Of a DNA stretch of 64,000 bases, positions 1-10,589 are shown one piece after another (position 1 is the first letter of the stretch; every line of letters starts with the position of its first letter). The position numbers and the translations under genes were made by a program. The stretch comes from Coleophoma eucalyptorum (lineage: Eukaryota > Ascomycota > Leotiomycetes > Helotiales > Dermateaceae), in contig JALRME010000016.1 in the NCBI GenBank assembly GCA_026120035.1, positions 310,001-374,000 on the forward strand, written 5' to 3'. The notes beneath the pieces were generated by a model. That model had not been told where the DNA came from. It was given only the letters and a program-made list of their open reading frames with translations, and ran no database searches.

Positions 1-140
1 TTATCTGTTTACGACGTTTCCTGCTACGATAAGCTCACCTTTGGAAGCATCGTCTCTTTCTGCACCGGATAATCCTCATATGCTTCTGGGCTATCTCTAG
101 GAACTTTGTGTTCGCGGATCGACCCATAATCTATTTAACA
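1..140 (+). promoter_or_regulatory. GATA-box cluster upstream of allantoinase
   Basis: The 140 bases before the allantoinase start hold three sites that fit HGATAR: TTATCT at 1-6 (AGATAA on the other strand), CGATAA at 27-32, and CTATCT at 91-96 (AGATAG on the other strand). A weaker GGATAA lies at 67-72. HGATAR is the known target of AreA/NIT2-type GATA factors, which switch on secondary nitrogen source genes in filamentous fungi. Binding here is inferred. The promoter continues beyond the left edge of the window. Confidence 0.45.
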
Positions 141-1792
141 ATGGAGACCTCAACAGCGCATCCCTATCCCACGCCAGCTGCTACGCCGCCACACGATTCC
201 AATACCCCTCTCACCGTATTTGTCTCTACGCGCGCTGTCATCTTCGACGAGCATAATAATCTCATCCTGTCACCAGTTACAATCACTTCTTCTCCACAAA
301 CCGGCACCATTATCTCAATCCTACCTTCTATCCTCCCAGCTTCTAGCTTCCCACCAAATGCGACCTACATTGACCACTCCCCCAATATCCTTCTACCGGG
401 TCTCGTCGACGCACACGTTCACCTGAACGAGCCAGGTAGAACAGAATGGGAGGGCTTCCATACTGGAACGAGGGCGGCAGCATTCGGTGGAGTTACAACT
501 GTTATTGATATGCCACTGAACGCTATTCCTCCTACCACAACTGTTGCGGGTTTGAAAGAGAAGGTTAAGGCCGCGCAAGGACAGTGCTGGGTAGACGTTG
601 GTTTCTACGGTGGTATGATCCCAGGAAATGCAGACGAGCTTCTTCCACTTGTCGAAGCTGGAGTAAGAGGATTCAAGGGCTTTTTAATTGAGAGTGGGGT
701 CAGTATGCCTCTCTATTTTCTTCCGCTCAACTGACTTTTGTGCAGGTCGATGAATTTCCTGCAGTCTCATCTGCAGATGTAGCCCTGGCTCTAAAGACCC
801 TCTCTTCTACTCCAACAACGTTAATGTTCCACGCCGAGATGATCCCACCTATTACAAACTCCGTTGGAGACGATGTGCAGGTTTCCCTTCCACCAATGGC
901 TCCTTCCGGTCCTTTGACCTCCTACTCGACATTTTTAGCCTCAAGACCACCAGCATTCGAGACCTACGCGATTGAAGAAATCCTCTCGCTTGCACACCTC
1001 GCGCCAGAATTACAATTACATATCGTCCACCTTTCAGCTGTCGAGGGTATCCCTTTGCTTCGCGCTGCTCGTCAATCTGGTATCAAGATTACTGCCGAAA
1101 CCTGCTTCCATTACCTTGCCCTGGCTTCTGAGGACGTCAAAGAAGGTGACACCAGGCACAAGTGTTGTCCCCCAATCCGAGGCTCCACCAATCGGGATGG
1201 TCTTTGGGATGAGTTGTCACGTGAAGATTCTGTGATTCAAACTATCGTATCAGATCATTCGCCATGCACACCGGAACTTAAGCTTCTTCCAGAACACATC
1301 TCGCATATTAGCGGCACATCTTGCTGCACACCAAAGAAGGGTGTCAATGGTGATCTGACTCCTGAGCAACAAGCGGAAATCGAGAAGGGTGACTTCTTTG
1401 CCTCTTGGGGTGGAATTTCCTCTGTTGGTCTAGGACTTCCTATCCTGTGGACCGAGGCCGAGAGCCGCAAGATTAGTATTCTTGATGTCGTACGCTTGTG
1501 CGCGGTCAATACTGCTGCACAAGTTGGTCTCTCCGACAAGAAGGGTGGACTTCGACCCGGAATGGATGCAGATATCTGTGTCTTCGATCCTGAAGCCACG
1601 TTCGTCGTCGGGCGCGAACAAATGCTTTTCCGAAACAAGGTCACACCGTATCAAGGTAAGACACTGCGAGGTGTAGTCAAGGAGACTTGGGTTCGAGGCC
1701 GAAAGGTCTTCGAGAGAGATGGTCCGAACGATGGCTTTATTAGTAAGGAAGGTGCTATCGGGAAGTTATTGTTGGAACAGCGTAAGATTTGA
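141..1792 (+). CDS. Allantoinase (purine catabolism)
   Basis: Allantoinase hydrolyses allantoin to allantoate in purine degradation. Two exons, 141-698 and 746-1792, join in frame across a 47-nt intron (GTCAGT...TGCAG) to give 534 residues. The ATG at 141 is the first in-frame methionine codon. The metal site of the cyclic amidohydrolase family is complete: His-x-His at residues 92 and 94 (DAHVHLNEPGR), the Lys to be carboxylated at 179 (FKGF), a VHLS histidine, and Asp356 in SDHSP. The C-terminus has the usual RPGMDADICVFDPE stretch of the composite domain. GATA boxes upstream fit control by nitrogen quality. The family is clear; the choice over dihydropyrimidinase or hydantoinase rests on the HLNEPGRTEWEGF region, which is allantoinase-like. 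Confidence 0.93.
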
Positions 1793-3153
1793 TTCTTCGC
1801 TTGCGAATATTAGAGAATTAAGATACCTAAGGACTGATGCATATGGCTTGACGAATTTGTGCTTTTTGGGAGCCGGCTGGCTGGAGTTCACTTGCATGAT
1901 AGGGGCTAGCATGAGAACCAAACGAAGGGCATCCAGCAAATGCGTGGATTAACCTATTCAACTATCAAGAGTCTCTTGACTTCTGAAAACGAAACATAAT
2001 AATCCTCATACAAAGTGAACATACACGCATATCGCAACTAATTAAGCCGTGGTTTGTATATGAGGTTGACTGTGAGGAAAAGAGGAAAAGCAGAAAAGTA
2101 GTGCAAAACTGTGGCGTGCCCATAAAAGAATCCTAGAACCAGGCATTAAAGCCCTCTGGTTACTGCATTCAGATCACATCGACTGCAGGCCTCAATACAA
2201 CATTTCCTGATGCTGGAGAGTTCATGTTGCGCGTGCTTAAGCGAGGAGTTGGCAACGCACTTGCTGTACTGAACACAGTAAGCGAGCGAAGCGCATATGA
2301 ATGAGATCGCTCGTGGTCGATAAAGTTGAAGGATGCCATACGTAGAAATATTACCGGATGAAGTTGTATGTTATTATTTGCCAATGTCAGCGATGATGGT
2401 TAGATATGTCGGTATGTCGGACGTCGCGGGAGTGGGGACCACGAAAAGTAGGGGGGGGGTCTACCATACACATATAACCCTCTCTTTTCATACGGTGAGT
2501 TACCATACGCGAGTTATATTTCTGGCCTCCTATGAGATAGATGGCATTTTGAGAGATATTCCCACATAGAGATTTGGTGCGGTTACTATTTAAGGCATGC
2601 AAGGCAGAATAAACAAATTGAAAAGTTGAAAATAGTTTTTTTTACCACAAGAATTTCAAAATAGTCTCCAGAGAGGTTAGTATTTCAATTTTTAGCTTCG
2701 GGCTAATCAAATTCGTGCATCCTCAATCGCTTCTCTCCATTATTTCATCAAGCAATGGTGATAATAGATTGATCCTGTCGCTCTTGGACAGTGATAATAT
2801 TGAAGACAAGACACAGCTTATCACCTCGCTCGAAGCTATTGGTTCAATTTTCCGTTCAAAGGTGTTTATATTTCACAAGGATGACTCCGACGCCTAGAGA
2901 AGTAAAAGGATTTCGCATCAAAATCAGACTTAAAAGGAATGGGGTGGTCTCTTATTATTTTGAGTTAGCAACCTATCGTGCCTGCCCTTTGCAGAATAAT
3001 ACTCTACACGCTTGCCAATGGAAGCAACAGCGCCAATCAAGCAATACGCTCACCCTGGACCATACATATTTTAATCCTAAATACCCTACGAATGCGAGAA
3101 ACCGACCTAATAACCTTAGAAAACCACGAAGGATCTGCGTCCTGGCCCTTAGA
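1793..3153. other. Intergenic, allantoinase 3' side and upstream of orphan gene
   Basis: I see no supportable gene. A run of nine G lies near 2452-2460. The frame of the next gene is open upstream to about 2791, so the last 360 bases could be 5' coding sequence, but the translation there is rich in Lys/Arg/Asn with no pattern, and I treat it as leader. Confidence 0.5.
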
Positions 3154-5286
3154 ATGTCTATCGATGTATCGAAGTCGATGCCGCATTTTCCTGAGGCCTT
3201 TTCCTCAGTACGAAGAGTAGCAAAGACATCCTCGAAGACCAGAAGGTCAGAATCGACTGAGGAAAAAGGCTCTGAGAACAGCCAAGTCTTATATATGAAG
3301 CCGGGAAAGGTGTTGAAACGAACTCGCCGCTCGCTATCTACGGTCAGCAACAATGTGCCGGGCGACAAAGCCAAGGGGCTTGAGAAGGATGGAGCGTATT
3401 CCGAATGTAATGAGAATGAAGATTTTGCTTGGAAAGTTATAGACCGCGAGATCTTCGAATGGCAGTATATCTGTCGCACAGGTCTGCCGTATTGGTGGTC
3501 TCCAGAATCAAAATATTGCAGGCTGAAGAAACTTCAACCAAGATTATGTCGTGCACATAGCCCGCATATCTGGTTGGAAGAGATGGATGACGGTGCCAAT
3601 CGAGGCTATGAACGTATCAGGCGGGCAGTTTCGGAAAGCATCATTGCAGATCCTGGACGAGTCGACGAGCTTGCACACCTCATTGCGGTGCAGCTTCTCG
3701 GTGCTTGCTTCACGATTCCACCGGACTTTGCTGGAATACCTTCTCCGAATTATATGACACCTCATAGACCAGAGTTTCCAGATTGTTTTGACCCGCGCAT
3801 GATCAGTTCGCTGAGGATGCATGCTCATTTCCGCTATTCTCCAGCCTTCGGACATCAAGCACGCAACACGTCGCCGGTCGAGTCTTGGCCTAGCACGTAT
3901 GCTGAGTACGATGGAACTGCCACTAATATCACATCAGCAGAAGGTGGTATCGAGAGTCCGGATATTGTCACTTCACAAATACAATGTCAGAAACGCAGAA
4001 GATGTAGCGCATTGCATGTCACCGAAGGCTCATTCAGTGGTCGCTCAGATGACAGCTACGATCGAGCTAGCATGGACCCTGCAACTGCATTTGACAAATT
4101 CACTCCAGGAGGTTCAAAGGCAGAGGGGGAGCGCGGCAGGGATATACAGACTCAGCAATTGTCTGACCCAAGAGAATATGTTCATGAGAATAAAGAAGTG
4201 CATGAGCATCTACAAGCATCTCAACACTCAAAATCAGACCATCGATTACACTCTGTGCTTCGCTACGAGCCACACCCAGTGTACGTCCAACCAGTTAAAG
4301 ATCTTGTGGTGAGAAAGTGGAAGAGGATCCGTAGACGAGTCGGTGGGAAGATGGCAGTCAATGTTGCGGACGATGACCAATCTCCGGCTTTGCTTGCAGC
4401 TGCCACAGCTTTCATGACTCCTAAGAGTGGCGATACAAGTCCAGCACTGAGCAGTGATGGCAAGGAGCGTCGACGGCTAGCTCGGGAAAGAGGCGATATT
4501 TTAAGTAGCAGTACTGAAGGAACTCCACTTCACAATACTCCGGCAAGGATCAAGACACCTACGAATGGTGAGACCGCTTCTGTCCTGCAATACAGCCACG
4601 AAATGCCAGCAGCGGAGACGGGTTGGTACTTTACGGAAGACTTCTCCAGAGAAATACCCGCCCTTCCAGTTGGTTTGGAAGGAAGACCAGAGCATGAATT
4701 GGCGCTCCTTCCGTTGACAGGTCCCGAACACGACATGTCTATGGCATCGGCGCTAGCTGAAGACACGAAAGCAGCCATGGTACTTGAGAGCCATATGCCA
4801 CCTCATCGAGCCATGACAGCAGGCGCTACCTCCTTAAATGCCTTCAACAGACGTTCAAAGAACCGTAGAAGCCTGCTCTCGGAAGTTTACAACGCCGATG
4901 AGACTGAGGTACCAGTAAATTCTACTCCATACCATGTTGTAGATAACGTTCTAGGAACAGAACCTAGGAGTATTCTTAGTGTCATAGAGAGTGCAATTCC
5001 CACTTCGGAGGAGGAAACTCCTCCGCCTATTGTCACGATCAAGCCACCCTCCGATGAGACTGGTACTATCCCTCAAAGTATAGAATTCGGATCTCCAAGC
5101 GAAACAGACCAAGTGCTTCCTTACATGGAGATGCAAAGGCTGATTCGGTCAAACACCAGTGGAACGCAACTTTTCAAACCCTTTACAGGGAGCGTAGAAG
5201 TTGATGGTATGTCCATTGGTCCAGCAGGTGATACTTGGGGTGCCGATGATGGGCATGGTGTTCAGCGGGAGAGGAATATTCTCTGA
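3154..5286 (+). CDS. Large orphan protein, partly disordered
   Basis: One uninterrupted frame gives 710 residues from the ATG at 3154. I chose this start because the sequence before it reads like leader; starts at 2881 or 2791 (831 residues) remain possible. The best-looking folded part lies at about residues 85-210, with dense aromatic and charged residues (WQYICRTGLPYWW, HSPHIWLEEMDDG) and a predicted helical stretch with DELAHLIAVQLLG. The rest is Ser/Thr/Pro/Glu-rich with basic patches (KRTRR, KWKRIRRR) and looks disordered. I recognise no known domain, signal peptide or membrane segment. It may be nuclear given the basic clusters, which is only a guess. Ordinary codon use and the long open frame make it a real gene. 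Confidence 0.72.
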   Translation: MSIDVSKSMPHFPEAFSSVRRVAKTSSKTRRSESTEEKGSENSQVLYMKPGKVLKRTRRSLSTVSNNVPGDKAKGLEKDGAYSECNENEDFAWKVIDREIFEWQYICRTGLPYWWSPESKYCRLKKLQPRLCRAHSPHIWLEEMDDGANRGYERIRRAVSESIIADPGRVDELAHLIAVQLLGACFTIPPDFAGIPSPNYMTPHRPEFPDCFDPRMISSLRMHAHFRYSPAFGHQARNTSPVESWPSTYAEYDGTATNITSAEGGIESPDIVTSQIQCQKRRRCSALHVTEGSFSGRSDDSYDRASMDPATAFDKFTPGGSKAEGERGRDIQTQQLSDPREYVHENKEVHEHLQASQHSKSDHRLHSVLRYEPHPVYVQPVKDLVVRKWKRIRRRVGGKMAVNVADDDQSPALLAAATAFMTPKSGDTSPALSSDGKERRRLARERGDILSSSTEGTPLHNTPARIKTPTNGETASVLQYSHEMPAAETGWYFTEDFSREIPALPVGLEGRPEHELALLPLTGPEHDMSMASALAEDTKAAMVLESHMPPHRAMTAGATSLNAFNRRSKNRRSLLSEVYNADETEVPVNSTPYHVVDNVLGTEPRSILSVIESAIPTSEEETPPPIVTIKPPSDETGTIPQSIEFGSPSETDQVLPYMEMQRLIRSNTSGTQLFKPFTGSVEVDGMSIGPAGDTWGADDGHGVQRERNIL

Positions 5287-5478
5287 TAGTCTTCACATTG
5301 GCCCAAGCTGAAGCAGTAGGACAACGAAAAGATTGTATTTGATGGAGTCCGCTTGGGTATCGCTCCAACCCATCAATAAGTAACGCATCGCGCTATGCTT
5401 GGATAAATTCCTACAGTCCGTGAAACCCAAAACTCCGCCCAATGCCATCTATACGCCCAGTCATACAATCGCACGAAT

Positions 5479-6166
5479 CTAAACAGTTTCGCTTCCTCCT
5501 TTCATAGATATCATCTCGTACTCGCCAGCACCATCCCTCCCTCGCCCTCTGCCTCGTCCCCTCCCATAACCTTGCTCTTCGTCACCACCATGACTTGCTG
5601 ATGCATCCATTGCACCTCCACTGTGTGCCGCAGATTGTGAAGAGCTTGAGCCGCCAAAGGTGATTGGTCTCAACTCCCTCCACTGACAAGTCCACATTCC
5701 AAGGGTAGTCATCGTGGTCGCGCTTACAACCTGCAATGCCCACCATAGCCAGGTTTGTGGGATCGAATGCGAATAGAATGATGTACATATGAGGTGGACG
5801 AAGTGAAGGGTGAGTGCGAAGTCGGGTATAAGTTTACTGCGCGAAACAAAAACCAATAGGGAGACAACTCTGGAGAATAAATTAGATTAAATTCCATCAG
5901 GATTGGTTGGATACAGACCCTATGACGCTATTCAATAACCAAACTAAACCCAGCATCCATCCAACTGTGGTATCTCCTCTCAAGCTCCTCCAACTCAAAA
6001 CCATATCAAAGGAGAAGGTCCTCCCACCAACAAGGGTTGTGAAGAGAATCAGGCCGGTACCCGCGGTATACCATATTGCCTGTAGCAAAACAATCTGACT
6101 GAGGATCTTTAGCGGTGGTAATTCGGTCAGCGCGCCTGGTCTTGGAGGTCTCCGTCTGCGCGCCAT
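5479..6166 (-). CDS. SYS1: SYS1 family Golgi membrane protein
   Basis: Exons 5919-6166 and 5479-5869 on the minus strand join across a 49-nt intron (donor GTCTGT, acceptor CTCCAG) to give 212 residues. Sys1 is a four-span Golgi protein that recruits the Arl3/ARFRP1 GTPase and so helps trans-Golgi vesicle tethering. The sequence shows the family layout: a short cytosolic start with PLKILSQIVLLQ, four hydrophobic segments, the FVSRSKLIPDFALTLHF loop, and WTCQWREL near the end of the conserved core. After the core comes a Ser/Gly tail with an unusual run of four Arg-Gly pairs. It shares a divergent promoter of about 420 bp with COA6. The family call is firm. Confidence 0.92.
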
Positions 6167-6587
6167 CGTTTCTGGAGTAGTCCGTTTCGGTAAGGATTAA
6201 AGCTACCTGGACACCATTTGAAAAACAGTTGGAGGTGATGCTGAAGAGAACTAAGAGACAGATATATATTTGCTCACAAGACAGCTGCCTGCTGGAGCTT
6301 CGATGATCGAGGTAAGGAGTTACAAGGACAGAGTCGCGGTCCGAGGCGGTCTTGGGATATTCTGCCGTCACGTGGGCCAGGAAAGCTTCCCATGACGGAG
6401 AGCTTCCAGCGTTCGAGCTCTTGAATTCTTTGGCTTGTCTCTAGTTACTTTTCTCGACCAGCACGCATCATCTCCGAACTACTCTGCCCACGTACACAGC
6501 ACTGCACCGAACCATTGATCCTTTGGTCTTCTGATATTGCGAGTGGAACTACTAGGAATCTGCGCGGCAGCTACCTGCATAAAAACC
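6167..6587. promoter_or_regulatory. Divergent promoter region SYS1/COA6
   Basis: These 421 bases separate the two start codons and must hold both promoters and leaders. A CACGTG element lies at 6369-6374 (CGTCACGTGGGC), a typical bHLH or CBF1-type site. I see no TATA box I would trust. Confidence 0.4.
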
Positions 6588-7068
6588 ATGGGTCTCTTCA
6601 GCACCTCACCAGCAACCCTCCCACCTCCAAAGATCGCAAAAGATGGCGCACCCATAGCTCCGGATCGTAGCCAACGTGCGAAATGCTGGGAAGCTCGGGA
6701 TTTGTACTTCGATTGCTTGAACAAAGAGTCAATTGTGGACAGCATTACGGAGAAGGAAAAGGCTGAAAAGGCGTGCAAGTCTGAGACCAGAGCCTTCGAG
6801 AGCAATTGTGCTAGTAGTTGGGTGAGTGAAGTTTCTCTTGGGATAAGGGGTGAGGGGTATCGTAGGAGACTGAGATGCGCTAAGAGGGCGCTCTATTGAG
6901 GGCAAAATTGGATTTGTAGAGTTCTCTTTGCTAACTAAGTCATAGGTCACATACTTCAAGAAGCGAAGAGTGATGGAACACCAGAGGGAAAAGACACTGG
7001 CAAGGTTACAGGCAGAAGGAGCACAAAAAATGCCGGGCGAGTTGCCGGGACCAAGACCAAAAGCATGA
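6588..7068 (+). CDS. COA6: Cytochrome c oxidase assembly factor 6
   Basis: Exons 6588-6821 and 6946-7068 encode 118 residues; the 124-nt intron has donor GTGAGT and acceptor CATAG. Coa6 works in the mitochondrial intermembrane space in copper delivery to Cox2. The twin-Cys signature is complete: Cys33 and Cys43 form CX9C and Cys63 and Cys74 form CX10C, the exact spacing of Coa6. After the intron comes the family's aromatic and basic stretch SSWVTYFKKRRVMEHQRE, which supports the junction. Without splicing the frame runs into an unrelated tail. No N-terminal presequence is expected, since import uses the Mia40 disulfide relay. The start at 6588 has a good context (AACCATGG). Confidence 0.93.
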
Positions 7069-7264
7069 GGAAACTTGGGCGTGAAAATGTACAATTATTG
7101 CATCTGGGATGGCGTATGGAACTGGGATTACTTTGATATCATAATTCCTTCACCACTCATGTTACGGAAGCTAAAAAAACAACATAAAATAACAATTTAC
7201 TCCTTAAATAGTAAACAAAGGCTGAAATACATTGAAAACAAGGACATGACAGTCATTAAGTGGC

Positions 7265-8392
7265 TTAGTAGGGCATGGCACCAGCAAGCTTCAATAACTT
7301 GTCTGAAATGACTGGCTCCTCAAACGGGCGATCTCGGTGGTATGGGTCTTCCTTTCCAAGTCTCAAGATCTTGTCGGCTCTCCAGAAGTTGCGGTGGGGC
7401 CAGTGAGTCTAGAAAGAGTCAGTAAGGGCCAGATGTCATTCATGGATTGTGCAAGCGACGAACCGTTCTTTCTCTGTTCTCAAAGATTTCCTTCTTCTTT
7501 GCCAGACCTTCCGGTGTTGCTAAGGCGGCTGGTGTGTAGCAGGCATCTATCGCAGTTAGCAAGGAGTATTTCTAGACCATTTGGTGGGGGACTTACAGAT
7601 AACGGATCTGGTCTGCTTTCCAGCGGGCAAAATGTTGTAGTGGACGGTTCTTGAGTCCCAGACGAGCAAATCTCCAGCCTTGGCATTAACCTTCATCAAC
7701 TCGCAGCCTCGCTCTTCGAACCATTCAACCTCATCGTCATCAAATCCGTGCCAGTCATCTGGAACCTTTCCCCACTTCTCTTTCTTTTCCATGCTGTGAG
7801 TCTTGAAGAACTCATCGTTCAATCTGTGGCTACCCTTCATGACCATCAGACCGCCGTCTTCTGGACCATTGTCGGCAAGGTTGATGATGCCTTGCGCACA
7901 GCCGAATCCACGGATCTTGCTGTCCTGGTCCTGATGCGGCCATCGTGCGGACTTGGGGCGGGTGCTATCTGGAAGTGGGAGGGTCATGTTGATGCCGTCG
8001 AAGGAAACGAGGAGTTGGTCAGTTCCCCAGATTTTGGCGAAGGCGTCAAGTACTCCAGGTTCCATTCTGGCATCCCAAACAAACTTCTCGTGGGCTACGG
8101 CATAGCCATGGTACATGCCTCCCCTGGGAGTCGTTAGTATAAGAGTTCACACTTCAGCCTGTTGGCATACGTACTTCATGTTAGCTGGGAGATGCTCCTC
8201 GGTCCAGGTTGAAGGGTCATTGCGATCGAAACCAAGAGGAAAGCGTTCGAGCCATTTGGTCATCTCTTCCACATAGCCAGCAGCTTTGTCTGCTGGGACA
8301 GCGCCCTTGACAACGGCAAAACCATCCTGGAAGAGGTCGTCTCTCCAATCACCGTACTTCTCGTCAACGTTGGGAATGATAGCGTGAGGCAT
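7265..8392 (-). CDS. Phytanoyl-CoA dioxygenase (PhyH) family protein
   Basis: Four exons on the minus strand (8175-8392, 7597-8123, 7464-7546, 7265-7408) give 323 residues. PhyH enzymes are Fe(II)/2-oxoglutarate oxygenases. The iron-binding triad is visible: His136-x-Asp138 in WPHQDQD and His234 in TVHYN, with Arg245 placed to bind 2-oxoglutarate. The region before the motif (FDGINMTLPLP) and LMVMKGSH match fungal members annotated as PhyH or ectoine-hydroxylase-like. The last two exons were found from splice signals; the end reads THWPHRNFWRAD and closes at AGAMPY. The substrate is unknown. It is divergent from the copper amine oxidase but 2.2 kb away, so a link is speculative. Confidence 0.87.
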
Positions 8393-10589
8393 ATTGCAAT
8401 GTAAGTCAAAGAAAATGCGTGAAGTGAATATGGAGAGTTATTGATTTGGTTTCTTGTTGACAGCAGCTTGACTGACTTCCTTTCCTTAAGTACCTTCTCA
8501 ACCCCGCAATAAAAGCCTTCAAGATTCTTGCCACGCGCCTGTCTCCCAGCAGCCAAACCCGCACATTACTGGAATACCTTCATACGGGGACATTGCGCCG
8601 CGCTGTGCCTCAGGCCTCACATTGTTCCTTGGTCGCTTGAAAGGTCCAAAACATGTACCGGCCAGCATGTCGGGGGGATCTTCCTTGGCTCATGCGACTT
8701 TTGTGGTGGAAAAAGGTCAGCAATCACCGTCGGGCTGTGCGCCGCGCTGTTGGAGCTGTTTTTGACAATGCGTGATTGTCGTCTTTTAGCCCACGGCCAA
8801 GCGCCTATTTGGTCGCTTACCAATTGAGAATGGAGAATTGGCGGACCTCCGATGTGTGAAAGGAGGATGAGGAAAGTATCTGCCTTTTTCTATTTCTGAC
8901 TAGTACTTTTCGCACAGTCTCTTTGATTGTGAACCAGAAGGCTACGATGTTTTGCCGCTTAAATAAATAGCCATGCCTTACCCACATTGTTCTCCTTTTG
9001 CTCGAGCAACGCGTTGCTTCTAGAGTTGTGATATGGCGATAGCGAGTTGCTCGAGTGAGTATCACATGCTACGTGCGATGCACAATCCAAAAAAAAAAGA
9101 GTGAGGAGACAGGAATCCGTATGGAAGATGTGCAGCAAGTGTTGTGGCAGGTTGTTGTGACTTAGGTTATCGCTGTGCTCGAGTCTCGTCGGAGCCGACG
9201 ATAGGAAGTCAATCTGTCATCTCATATCTAGAAGTTTCTAGCCTGCCATTATGAAGAGTCTCATCATAGCGCGGATTTTTTAAGGAGAAGAAATTGAGTT
9301 TATCGATAGCCAAGCGGTTAACTTATCTACTGCATCCACCCAACCTGAAAGTTCAACCGTTTCTTTTTTTCTGTCGCCAGCACCAAACCTCGGCTCACCT
9401 GCTCACCTGCTCACTTTCTTTCTTGCGCAATGCTGCGTTAATGTTATTGTTAATTCGTGCAAATAAAATGAGAGTTCCTTATTTGCAGCTACAAAAACCA
9501 GTGGTTTCTGCGTGTATGCTGTATACACTTATCCGCACGGGGCAGAGATATCTTTTATTTTCCCTGGGGGTTTAAGTTTAGCTATGTATACTCCACGCCT
9601 GTGTCCAAATATTTGCAGTCGTGCAGTTCAAGTTCAACCCTTGTGTTCCAATAGGACAGTCAACTACTTAGCTCTCTAGAACCGTTCTATGTTATCTGAT
9701 CCTTGATAACAGAAGTGTGCTTACTATCTCTATCTTCATGCGGGTCGGAAATGGCCGGAACGAAGAGCCTCAAGATAAATCCTTGAAAGGACAGACTTGT
9801 CAATAGCGCAAGACTTCTTTCACGGGAACAGAAAGGGAGGAAGAGCGATGCGATGTCGATGTCGATGTCAAATTTATCCATGCAGGTTGGTTCGAAGCAT
9901 TTTATACTATGGAATTCGTGTTGGCCAGCTAGGGAAACAGTGCCCGCTAAGACAGCAAGCTAGCCTCGGATAGGAAGACTGACTTGGCAGCCGGCAGCCG
10001 GGCGAATTTCCCGATACCCGACTTTCATTGCTGCGCAGAAAGATATCGAGTCGTGACCGGAACAGGAAGCGGAAGCCGCACATAGCTGGTTGGTGGGCGC
10101 TGTTGACGCTCTCCTGCTCTTGTAGGCGAGACAAAGTGGTAGAAGGGTACAGGCACCGCAGCACAACTGCATACAAGATAAATCCATCCCATTCACCGCA
10201 TACCACCCTTCTATCTAGTATCGAGATTGCTGTATAATATGACCTGACCTGATCTGATATCTTCTTCATTTTCTATCAGACATGAACAACACCCACCTTT
10301 GACATGGTGCTTCATGATTCGCCCAAACAACCCACCTTGCCTCTCTAGGAAGGGCCATGCGAAAGATAGATGGCGGGGCAAAAAGTTATCCGCGATAAGG
10401 CGCGAAGTGGTGGAAATGTCCAATGAAAGATGCAAATGACATGCAGTTGTCCAGAGTTACTGCACAGTATAAGAAGCTCGGGTTGCGCATTTGTTCTCTG
10501 ATCTTCTGCTCATCTCACTCCATCTCTGTTCTCGTCTCCTTCGCCCTTTCTTGCCCTTCGCCTTCTCTCTGTATACGTAGCACACCAAC
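8393..10589. other. Intergenic between PhyH gene and amine oxidase
   Basis: About 2.2 kb between two outward-facing genes, so both promoters lie here. I see no further gene; reading frames are short and patternless. A run of ten A is at about 9089-9098. A CT-rich stretch sits directly before the amine oxidase start (10500-10589), typical of fungal leaders. Confidence 0.55.

Noticed and set aside
2881..3153. N-terminal extension of the 710-residue orphan
   Set aside because: In frame but with no fold-like pattern. Kept as an alternative start, not as the call.
9303..9335. tRNA D-arm-like bases (GCCAAGCGGTTAA)
   Set aside because: No matching acceptor, anticodon or T arm follows within 90 bases.
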